A DNA stretch of 15,019 nucleotides from contig JAATVP010000056.1 in the NCBI GenBank assembly GCA_014523625.1, positions 1 to 15,019 of the forward strand, written 5' to 3'. The first letter of the stretch is position 1. Each line of letters begins with the position of its first letter. This document shows, piece by piece, positions 1-5,640 of this stretch. The notes under the pieces were generated by a model. It was not told the DNA's origin and made no database searches. It saw only the letters and a program-made list of their open reading frames with translations. A program made the position numbers and the translations under genes. The DNA is from Nitrososphaerales archaeon TH5896 (GTDB lineage: Archaea; Thermoproteota; Nitrososphaeria; Nitrososphaerales; Nitrososphaeraceae).

Positions 1-86
1 ACAGTCAGCGAGATTTATACTGTTAGTACAGGCAGTATCTATGCTAATTCAAAACGTCAAAACGTCAATCTAAGCTTTTCTGAGAA

Positions 87-96
87 CATATATTTA
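87..96 (+). promoter_or_regulatory. TATA-like box of the tRNA-Val gene
   Basis: The AT-rich stretch CATATATTTA is centred about 29 nt before the first base of the tRNA. That is where an archaeal TATA box would place initiation a few bases before the mature 5' end. The surrounding sequence is richer in G and C, so the box stands out. Confidence 0.5.
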
Positions 97-120
97 GGCC
101 GGCCATTGAAATTCACAAGA

Positions 121-195
121 GGGCCGGTGGTCCAGCCTGGTTAAGATACCGCCTTGACATGGCGGGGGTCGTTGGTTCGAATCCGACCCGGCCCA
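121..195 (+). tRNA. tRNA-Val (anticodon GAC)
   Basis: The acceptor stem is GGGCCGG (121-127) paired perfectly with CCGGCCC (188-194), with discriminator A195. The anticodon stem CCGCC/GGCGG encloses the 7-nt loop TTGACAT, giving anticodon GAC, which reads valine codons GUC and GUU. The T arm is GTTGG-TTCGAAT-CCGAC. There is no intron, and the 3' CCA is not encoded (ATAC follows), as is usual in many archaea. The final 17 bases plus the next T recur exactly at 1126-1143, so this gene probably served as an integration site. The fold is complete, so the gene is likely functional. Confidence 0.95.
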
Positions 196-196
196 T
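179..196 (+). repeat. Direct repeat at tRNA 3' end (candidate attL)
   Basis: The 18 bases GAATCCGACCCGGCCCAT span the T-arm 3' half, the acceptor 3' strand and the discriminator of tRNA-Val. They are repeated exactly at 1126-1143. A duplicated tRNA 3' end is the classical footprint of tyrosine-recombinase integration, in which the element restores the tRNA. The recombinase itself is not visible here, so this reading is inference. Confidence 0.6.
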
Positions 197-594
197 ACCA
201 AAGTTGAATCAGACAGCATTTACTCTCGATGAAATTCAGAAAATATGTTCGGGTCGTAACCTAATTGACGTTCCGTCACTAAATTGTACTCATATCAATC
301 AATGTCTAAGCTTTGGGCTTTCGATTGAAGAATGCTACAACAAGTCAAAGACTGGAAATTTCGACGTGGGCTAGATTGAACAACAGTGGATTAGGCAAGA
401 ACGACAACCATTTCTTGAGTGTATTTGGATCCATTTTAAATGGACTGAATTGAACAGGTTTCTAAATGATGGTTGAACTCACATAGGCAAATCTTTGAGA
501 ACGTATTACAACGGATGAAGTCCGATCTAGGACGTAAAAAGATAGCATTTTGAAATATTTTGAATAATTCTGACTGGCACCGCTGACTGTCCCC

Positions 595-628
595 CTAGGG
601 AAACATTCTGACACATTATTGTCAGTCA
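595..628 (+). repeat. Dispersed repeat, copy 1
   Basis: This stretch begins CTAGGGAAACATTCTG and ends TTGTCAGTCAA. It contains the inverted arms CTGACA / TGTCAG separated by 6 nt. It is closely similar, with a few substitutions and a one-base indel, to 1259-1293 and more weakly to 1025-1057. Its function is unknown. It could be a mobile-element end, a shared operator or a transcript-end hairpin. Confidence 0.5.
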
Positions 629-685
629 AAATCAAGTAATTTATTCAATATCAATCGATCGAAAGCCATACAGAAGCGTCGAATC

Positions 686-694
686 TATTTATAC
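686..694 (+). promoter_or_regulatory. TATA-like box before the repeat-protein gene
   Basis: TATTTATAC is centred about 32 nt before the ATG at 722, which predicts a leader of only a few bases. The 13-bp palindrome TACCTAATAGGTA (704-716, arms of 6 bp around one base) overlaps the predicted start site and could be an operator. Confidence 0.4.
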
Positions 695-703
695 GACGTT
701 GGG

Positions 704-716
704 TACCTAATAGGTA
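704..716. promoter_or_regulatory. Palindrome at predicted transcription start
   Basis: TACCTAATAGGTA is a perfect inverted repeat apart from its central base. It lies 5 nt before the ATG at 722, at or just before the start site predicted by the TATA-like box. A repressor site is possible, but a single copy cannot prove it. Confidence 0.3.
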
Positions 717-721
717 GGAAA

Positions 722-982
722 ATGAATACCGATACTGAACATGAGACAAAAGAAGCTGCATCTGATGTCGGACATGAGACAAAAGAAGCTGCATCTGATG
801 TCGGACATGAGGCAAAGGAAGCTGCATCTGATGTCGGACATGAGGCAAATGAAGCTGCATCTGATGTCGGACATGAGGCAAAGGAAGTTGCATCTGATGT
901 CGGACATGAGGCAAAGGAAGCTACAGAAAAGTTGAAGGATGGCGCTAGGTCTGTATTTAATAAACTGAAAGGTAAGGCATGA
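722..982 (+). CDS. LEA-like protein of 11-residue repeats
   Basis: This 86-residue hydrophilic protein is built from six consecutive 11-residue units of the form H-E-(T/A)-K-E-A-A-S-D-V-G (about residues 6-71), followed by a lysine-rich tail (about 72-86). There is no signal peptide or membrane segment. Hendecad repeats rich in Ala, Lys, Glu and Asp are typical of group 3 LEA proteins and of apolipoprotein-like amphipathic helices. These are often disordered when free and become helical on membranes or during drying. A stress or desiccation role, or membrane-surface binding, is therefore inferred and not shown. The ATG is preceded by a purine-rich GGTAGGAAA and a TATA-like box. The forward frames through the array are all open because the period is 33 bp, but only this one gives the hendecad pattern, an ATG and a non-repetitive C-terminal tail. 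The gene sits between tRNA-Val and the duplicated tRNA end, so it may be cargo of an old insertion. Confidence 0.75.
   Translation: MNTDTEHETKEAASDVGHETKEAASDVGHEAKEAASDVGHEANEAASDVGHEAKEVASDVGHEAKEATEKLKDGARSVFNKLKGKA
738..935 (+). repeat. 33-bp tandem repeat array (6 units)
   Basis: Six units begin at 738, 771, 804, 837, 870 and 903. The first five differ by only a few bases, such as GAGACAAAA versus GAGGCAAAG, and the sixth decays at its end. Every junction carries the 11-bp palindrome ATGTCGGACAT. The near-identity at DNA level, including third codon positions, points to recent expansion or homogenisation. Gain or loss of a unit would keep the reading frame. Confidence 0.9.
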
Positions 983-1004
983 CACAGTTTCAAACAGATT
1001 AATC

Positions 1005-1020
1005 ATTTTTTTTGATTGTT
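1005..1020 (+). terminator. T-rich terminator after the repeat-protein gene
   Basis: A run of eight or more T follows AATCA and precedes TGATT, so short complementary arms flank the T tract. It starts about 23 nt after the stop codon at 982. Oligo-T is sufficient for termination by archaeal RNA polymerase. Confidence 0.45.
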
Positions 1021-1024
1021 GTGA

Positions 1025-1057
1025 AGAAATTCTGTGTCACTAATGTCAGCCGAAATG
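1025..1057 (+). repeat. Dispersed repeat, degenerate copy 2
   Basis: The sequence AATTCTGTGTCACTAATGTC with the following AGCCGAAAT resembles the copies at 595-628 and 1259-1293. It keeps the ATTCTG, TGTCAG and AAAT blocks but has diverged between them. It is a weaker match than the other two copies to each other. Confidence 0.3.
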
Positions 1058-1125
1058 ATTCTATGCTCGAAGCAATAGTGGTTCAGTTGTTGCCCCGGGC
1101 CATTTATTAGCGTCAAATCTGTTCA

Positions 1126-1143
1126 GAATCCGACCCGGCCCAT
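1126..1143 (+). repeat. Duplicated tRNA-Val 3' end (candidate attR)
   Basis: This is an exact 18-base copy of 179-196, the 3' end of tRNA-Val, in the same orientation. No tRNA body precedes it. The bases before it (GTTCA) match the tRNA GTTC with one inserted A. A looser relative, GTTCAG...CCCGGGCCAT, lies 40 bp upstream at 1081-1103. The copy marks the right edge of a possible integrated segment of about 0.95 kb. Confidence 0.6.
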
Positions 1144-1258
1144 CGCAAAAAACAATATAAATCCTCTTGTGATTAAGGGGTGTATCACATTTACCAGCCA
1201 TTTATCTACATTAATACTGACAACCAGATTGACAATCCTGAGAGACTAACAGTGCCTG

Positions 1259-1293
1259 CTAGGGAAAACATTTTGACACTAATTGTCAGTCAA
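1259..1293 (+). repeat. Dispersed repeat, copy 3
   Basis: The sequence runs from CTAGGGAAAACATTTTGACAC to TTGTCAGTCAA. It matches 595-628 closely and contains the inverted arms TGACA / TGTCA around CTAAT. It lies just outside the candidate right attachment site, so it is not confined to the tRNA-bounded segment. Confidence 0.5.
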
Positions 1294-1699
1294 GAACTGT
1301 CAACAATAGTAAGCATTAAGTGAACGTAGAGGGGTAGCAAATAAGTGTCGATCTGATAAAAGTGTTCAATACACTTTGTTAACGTTAACGAATTGGACTT
1401 CGGTTCTGTTTACAAGAATACTTACTCAGCTAACAGTTGTAAACGGGCTATTTCAGTTTGTAAATGGAGCTACGGCCCCACTTCGCATAATTAGCTAATT
1501 CGGAATGGAATTTTGGTAATAACCTACCTAGTGCCAACTATGCGTTAATCCGACGTCGGAACAAAAGTAAGCATTGAAACCTTTGTATTGGAATAACATT
1601 GCGAATCATTTAAAGACTATTTAATTTCTCGCTTGAATACTGCCAAAACCGTTAGCATGAATTTCTATTGCCAAAGTATCTTCATTGACTTTATATCGA

Positions 1700-2140
1700 C
1701 TATTCTAATTCCATTCTGACCTTGTTTATCAGGTCATTCGCTAAAATTGGTTTCGTAATATAACATCCTACACTTCGGATAGAATGGATTTCTCTCAATG
1801 CTCGATAATTTATCTCACCTGCAGTCATGAAGCAAATCCGCAAATTCAAATCTACTTCTAGAAGCCTTCTACTTACTTCAAATCCATCCATCCCTGGCAT
1901 ATTGATATCAATGAGCAACAAATCGTAAAATCCGGGCTCAAAGACATCCACAAATTGCGCAGGATTATTAGAGGTATATACTATGAACTTAAATGCTATT
2001 TCGCGCCTCGAAATAAGATCTGATTCTAGAATTGTTCTGAAAGTAGTAGTAACATCCTTATCATCATCTAAGATTGCTATTCTCTTGTGCGCACTATCCG
2101 GTCTGAACTTTGTAAATTCATGTTTTATTCTCTGTGTCAT
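1700..2140 (-). CDS. Stand-alone response-regulator receiver protein
   Basis: This 146-residue protein is almost entirely one CheY-like receiver domain (about residues 19-145). It has the acidic cluster D25-D26-D27, phospho-acceptor D78 in the LLIDINMPGMDG motif, switch threonine T106 in FMTAG and conserved K130-P131. All residues needed for phosphorylation by a histidine kinase are present. There is no output domain, so it probably signals through protein contacts, as many archaeal single-domain regulators do. The ATG at 2140 is followed by an 18-residue polar leader before the first beta strand. It is divergent from the second receiver gene at 2490, and the two domains share a layout (MPxMDGF and TAG motifs), which suggests paralogy. 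No kinase gene lies in this window, so the partner is unknown. Confidence 0.9.
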   Translation of the reverse strand: MTQRIKHEFTKFRPDSAHKRIAILDDDKDVTTTFRTILESDLISRREIAFKFIVYTSNNPAQFVDVFEPGFYDLLLIDINMPGMDGFEVSRRLLEVDLNLRICFMTAGEINYRALREIHSIRSVGCYITKPILANDLINKVRMELE

Positions 2141-2489
2141 ATGCTGGACTCACCCAACTCCAACATCATGCCAGGCACTGCAAACTGTGACACGATTAAC
2201 ATAAAAAAGAGTGTATTGTCTAGTGACCTCTAGATTGGGACCGTTTGAGACGCAATTTATACTATAGAACGACTCGAAATCAATAATATACATAAACTAT
2301 CTACAACCTTTTAATCTATTTATTGATAAGCCATCTATTTATCACTTCTTAAAGAAAGCACCTTAGAACATAGGACATTTGTTAAGAAATAGCATTTCTA
2401 GCGTCATATTACTATTTGTAATATTATATCCTAATAAATTCACATCAGCAATAAGCAAGATGTAAGAAGAGAAATGGGGATAAAGTACT
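2141..2489. promoter_or_regulatory. Divergent intergenic region between two receiver genes
   Basis: This AT-rich 349-nt region separates divergently read receiver-domain genes and should hold both promoters. Candidates are the minus-strand T-rich tract around 2195-2207 and AATATTATAT around 2418-2428 on the plus strand. Both lie some 60 nt from the annotated starts, so transcripts here would carry leaders. No gene is seen. Confidence 0.35.
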
Positions 2490-3197
2490 ATGCGAATTCC
2501 TCGATTACTGTTCAAGTTGTGGCTAATGATAGTTAGTGGCATTCATGAGGCAGTAGAACCAAATCACGCCGTCGGGATGAAAAAGCTCATTTTTGCGTCT
2601 GAGTTATCGGCAGGAGGAATCCCAGTGTACAGAGAACTAAACCAGGCCCAGTACGATAAAGCCATAACTGATAAACATATTCGAAGTTTGGAACATGATA
2701 CGGATCTAATTAGGGCGGAAGCATTAACTGAAACGCAAATGTCTTCGAGGACCACAAAAACCGCCAATGTTGTGTTGAACTGCCCGATCAAAAACAGGGA
2801 TTTAGGCAAGTTGAGGAGAATTATGGTAGTTGATGACGAGAGGGATGTCACCTTCCTATTTAAAATAATTTTGGAAGGGATGCATCATGATGCAACTTTC
2901 AGTTGCAAAGTAGACTCGTTTAACGACTCACTTGCTGCATTGGAAAATTTTCAAGAGGGCCTATACGATCTAATAATTATAGATATAGTGATGCCCAAAA
3001 TGGACGGATTCAAGCTGTACAAAGAATTAAGAAAAAAAGACAAGAATGTGAAGGTTTGCTTCTTGACTGCGGGTGATATGTATTATGATGAGTACAGAAA
3101 ACATGTATTTCAAGAAGTATCACCAGATAAGATTATCCGGAAGCCGATCTCAAATGATGATTTGGTTAGGACAATAAATGAGTATTTTGTACCCTAG
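2490..3197 (+). CDS. Receiver-domain protein with unrecognised N-terminal region
   Basis: This 235-residue protein has a C-terminal CheY-like receiver (about residues 109-233). It carries acidic residues D115-D116-E117, phospho-acceptor D165 in IIIDIVMPKMDGF, T193 in FLTAG and K218-P219. The first 105 residues start with a hydrophobic stretch (about 5-17) and then become polar. I recognise no domain there, and the length fits neither a wHTH nor a PAS domain clearly. The ATG follows an in-frame TAA six bases upstream, so no earlier start exists. A later start close to the receiver is possible, since M112 directly precedes the VVDDE motif, but that would cut the first strand. The receiver resembles that of the divergent neighbour. 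The output mechanism and cognate kinase are unknown. Confidence 0.85.
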   Translation: MRIPRLLFKLWLMIVSGIHEAVEPNHAVGMKKLIFASELSAGGIPVYRELNQAQYDKAITDKHIRSLEHDTDLIRAEALTETQMSSRTTKTANVVLNCPIKNRDLGKLRRIMVVDDERDVTFLFKIILEGMHHDATFSCKVDSFNDSLAALENFQEGLYDLIIIDIVMPKMDGFKLYKELRKKDKNVKVCFLTAGDMYYDEYRKHVFQEVSPDKIIRKPISNDDLVRTINEYFVP

Positions 3198-3200
3198 CTT

Positions 3201-3246
3201 TTGTTGCTTAAATGCAACCTCTCCTTTACCAAAAGGTTCTTTGCAA
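3201..3246. terminator. Convergent terminator region
   Basis: Two small stem-loops lie between convergent genes: GTTGC-TTAAAT-GCAAC (3203-3218) and CCTTT-ACCA-AAAGG (3223-3236). They are followed by TTCTTTG on the plus strand and preceded by pyrimidine/T stretches. The second loop would function on either strand. Confidence 0.45.
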
Positions 3247-3265
3247 AAATAAGGGAAGTACCTTT

Positions 3266-4021
3266 CTACTCTAGACTAGCTTCCGAGGTCTTATTATCCC
3301 AAGTTACGCTCGATGATTCTTCTGTAAAGTCCTCGAGATAAATATCCATATATCTTTTCAGTCTCTCCCATGATTTTCGTATATCTTCGTTTGCGGGTTT
3401 CTTGATAGCGTACTTTCCTGCAAAAGGGATTTCCTCGATTTCAATGGAATCTATTGGTGGAATACTTTGGTATTTTGGGATCATACGTGTATCTTCACTG
3501 AATTCACTGTCGATATTTCCGTGTGGTTTTTCGGATAGGTATAGCAATGAATGCTCTTCTGCGATTTGTTCTGTATCATTGAGGTACCATCTTCTCACCT
3601 CTTTTTCGACGCTCTGAGCTTCCGCGGATGAAACTCCTGTTAAATCCTTAATCTCGAGCCAAAGGTTTTCAGGCAGATCTCTCCTAAACTTCTTGTAGAA
3701 TTCGTTCCATAGGGATACTCTTAATACCGACTCGCGAAACAATTGTTTTCGATGCTCTTCGTCACGTGGGTATATGATATCTTCACCATTTTTTGTGACT
3801 CTAAATTTTCCTCTTCCCTCAAGTAGCCCATAGCTAATAAGACTATTTATTCTCCTGTAAAAGCCTCCACTTGTTGGTGTCTTGTATCCTAACAAGAGAG
3901 CAAGATCATTGGCATGAATCTGTCGATCTACACTCTTGACATTATCATATATCTTCTTGATGTCGTTGAAAGCCCCTGAATTAAATCTAATCTCAGGAAT
4001 TTCATATGAACCAATCCGCAA
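3266..4021 (-). CDS. Hypothetical protein with N-terminal winged-helix-like region
   Basis: This is a 251-residue soluble protein. Residues about 12-85 look like a winged helix-turn-helix: a helix (NDIKKIYDNV), then LALLLGYKTPTSGGFYRRIN as a plausible recognition helix, then a short wing with GLLEGRGKFRVTKNG. That pattern resembles archaeal DNA-binding proteins of the DUF5343 / MarR-like kind. The middle (about 90-160) is helical and charged. The last 90 residues are acidic and proline-containing with no recognised fold. The start is TTG at 4021, and a TTTAATAA box lies about 31 nt upstream on the minus strand, consistent with a leaderless transcript. The role is unknown. It could be a transcription factor or a stress-linked regulator. 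Confidence 0.65.
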   Translation of the reverse strand: MRIGSYEIPEIRFNSGAFNDIKKIYDNVKSVDRQIHANDLALLLGYKTPTSGGFYRRINSLISYGLLEGRGKFRVTKNGEDIIYPRDEEHRKQLFRESVLRVSLWNEFYKKFRRDLPENLWLEIKDLTGVSSAEAQSVEKEVRRWYLNDTEQIAEEHSLLYLSEKPHGNIDSEFSEDTRMIPKYQSIPPIDSIEIEEIPFAGKYAIKKPANEDIRKSWERLKRYMDIYLEDFTEESSSVTWDNKTSEASLE

Positions 4022-4257
4022 TTTGCTTGATTATCTATCCATTTATCGTTATTAAATTTGCTTTATCGTGAATTACACGCCTTCACGATCCAAGTCTCCA
4101 TCTTTCTGGCCAATCATTGGGTCTAGGCGCTTGATTTAGTCCGAGTTGTAGGTAACAATCAGGCCTTACTGAAAAAAAGGAGACCCGCAGTACATATGAC
4201 TGAACAGGAAATTCAAAAGCATAGGGGAAATGATTTGTTACGCCTATTTAGTACAAA

Positions 4258-5529
4258 TCATGCGTGATAGGTCTTCAATTCTAAGATCAGTCTATCAATA
4301 TCGCCTTCGTTATTGTAAAAATGAGGTGATACCCTAATCCCTCCCCCACGCGCAGATACTATTATATGCTTTTTCCCTAGATATTCGACCAAATGCTCAG
4401 GTGAACTACTCTTGAAAACAATAATGGCAGATCTATGTAAGTTTGCAAGAGGAGAAAGGATCTGAATTTTCAATTCAGCAAGCCTTTCGATTAAATATTG
4501 TGTAAGATAACGAATTCTTTCCTCGATCCTAAGAATGCCAATTTTAGAGATGTATCTAACAGCTGCCTTTAGTGCAATTATATTTGGAAAATGCGGCGAA
4601 CTGATCTCAAATTTAGAAGCGTTCTTGGACATTCTAATTTTCACGTTGTCAAAATGCTCTTTATTCTCTTGTCCAAATTGACTGAAGAAAGGGGGATTCA
4701 GTTCTGATTCCTTTTCGAGCAATTTACTTTGAATATATAGTGTTCCAATTCCAAAGGAAGAAAGCAACCATTTGTGACCATTACCTACTGTAAAGTCAAC
4801 CCCAAATTTTCTGACATCGAATTTCAATGCTCCGATCGACTGGGTTGCGTTGACCACCAGGTAGAGGTTCTTCTCATTACAGATCTCACTTAGTGCTTCC
4901 AAGTCTTGCTTGAATCCTGTCGAATATTGGACATGGCTGGTGATGATCGTTCGAGTTTTTCTTTCAATTGACTTCCGAATGCGCTCAATGGGTACCGTCC
5001 CATTTTGAGATTGAACTATTGTCATATCTGCTCCCTTGTTGATCCACGGTAGATTTGAAGACGGAAACTCCAAATCGTTTGATATTGCACGGCCACGGTG
5101 AGCAAGCAAGTGAGCTATGATATTCATCCCCTCGCTTGTTGAATGCGTGAACGCGATTTCTTCGAAACGAGCCCCAATAAAGGAAGCATACATTTTTCGA
5201 GCTTCTTCAACATTGTCAATCCATTTCTGCCAGCGAGTTCCTCCGTAGAACATGTTCTCTTTATAAAATTCCGATACTGCGTACTCAACTTGACTTGGGA
5301 TTGGAGAGATTGCAGCATTCGCCAAATATGAATACTTTTTGGTAACCGGGAAGTCTTCTCGAAGTCTGTTCCATTGCGTAGATTTCAATTTGTATGTCTT
5401 CAGATTAAATGGGCTATATGATTTTCCTCCAGAAATCTGATTAGTTAGACTGATGGCAGTGTACTCGAAAACTTTGTGTCGTAGAAGTTCTAAGAAATCG
5501 ACGTACATAAAATATATGAAGACCATCAA
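4258..5529 (-). CDS. Class V aminotransferase-fold PLP enzyme (epimerase/desulfurase-like)
   Basis: The core begins around residue 53 (W-N-R-L-R-E-D-F-P) and runs to the C-terminus at 423. It carries YLANAAISP (68-76), the STSEG loop (130-134), EFPSSNLPW (154-162), TSH (197-199), the VNATQSIG segment (226-233), the Schiff-base lysine K253 in GNGHKWLL, and GGGIRVSPH (395-403) with substrate-binding R399. The EFPS..PW pattern resembles isopenicillin N epimerase-like and cysteine desulfurase-like members, but no catalytic cysteine loop is evident, so desulfurase activity is doubtful. The Asp that normally bonds the PLP pyridine nitrogen (D-A-T-Q in IscS-type enzymes) is Asn227 here, which is unusual for a working PLP enzyme. 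The first 50 residues have no counterpart in the family. The frame opens with TTG at 5529 and has ATGs at 5526 and 5508, and the last fits a TATA-like CTATAT box. The substrate is unknown. Confidence 0.85.
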   Translation of the reverse strand: MMVFIYFMYVDFLELLRHKVFEYTAISLTNQISGGKSYSPFNLKTYKLKSTQWNRLREDFPVTKKYSYLANAAISPIPSQVEYAVSEFYKENMFYGGTRWQKWIDNVEEARKMYASFIGARFEEIAFTHSTSEGMNIIAHLLAHRGRAISNDLEFPSSNLPWINKGADMTIVQSQNGTVPIERIRKSIERKTRTIITSHVQYSTGFKQDLEALSEICNEKNLYLVVNATQSIGALKFDVRKFGVDFTVGNGHKWLLSSFGIGTLYIQSKLLEKESELNPPFFSQFGQENKEHFDNVKIRMSKNASKFEISSPHFPNIIALKAAVRYISKIGILRIEERIRYLTQYLIERLAELKIQILSPLANLHRSAIIVFKSSSPEHLVEYLGKKHIIVSARGGGIRVSPHFYNNEGDIDRLILELKTYHA

Positions 5530-5543
5530 TATAGATCATATAG
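5529..5543. promoter_or_regulatory. Direct ATATAG pair near the pstC/PLP-enzyme divergent start
   Basis: ATATAG occurs twice, 9 bp apart (5529-5534 and 5538-5543). Read on the minus strand these are CTATAT boxes that could serve as the TATA element of the PLP-enzyme gene. They resemble the CTATATA/TATATAG motifs before pstB and the AbrB-PhoU gene. They lie about 100 nt from pstC, so a role in pstC control is speculative. Confidence 0.25.
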
Positions 5544-5640
5544 GGCGATTTCGATCTAGGTATTCATTGTAGGGTATTGTGAAATATCACCCCATGGTGT
5601 CAAATTACAAGTAGGGGCATAATCTCTGGAATCAAACGTA

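Larger units (their letters stand above)
196..721. other. Intergenic stretch downstream of tRNA-Val
   Basis: No convincing gene lies here. An open frame runs out of the tRNA itself and ends at 374. Its only non-tRNA start would be a TTG at 204, giving about 56 residues with several cysteines and no recognisable motif, so it is not called. The stretch contains one copy of a dispersed repeat (595-628) and the promoter of the repeat-protein gene that starts at 722. Confidence 0.5.
983..1699. other. Gene-poor region after the repeat-protein gene
   Basis: No open frame here has a recognisable product. The region holds a T-rich terminator, two copies of the dispersed repeat, the duplicated tRNA end at 1126-1143 and a 12-bp perfect palindrome GTTAACGTTAAC at 1378-1389. 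From about 1390 to 1699 nothing else stands out. Confidence 0.5.

Noticed and set aside
159..374. Open frame running out of tRNA-Val into downstream DNA, possible integrase fragment
   Set aside because: Its ATG lies inside the tRNA, the rest shows none of the R-H-R-Y residues of tyrosine recombinases, and composition and length give no support. It remains a possible relic, not a gene.
771..902. CRISPR-like array of regularly spaced near-identical units
   Set aside because: The units are directly adjacent with no variable spacers and are coding in a clear protein pattern, so this is a coding tandem repeat.
651..1006. Minus-strand and alternative plus-strand frames across the 33-bp array
   Set aside because: They are open only because the period is a multiple of three. 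They give low-complexity Cys/His/Ser-rich proteins without a plausible start or family, unlike the hendecad frame.
4196..4270. 24-residue frame before the end of the PLP-enzyme gene
   Set aside because: It is too short, overlaps the 3' end of a well-supported gene on the other strand and has no recognisable signal.
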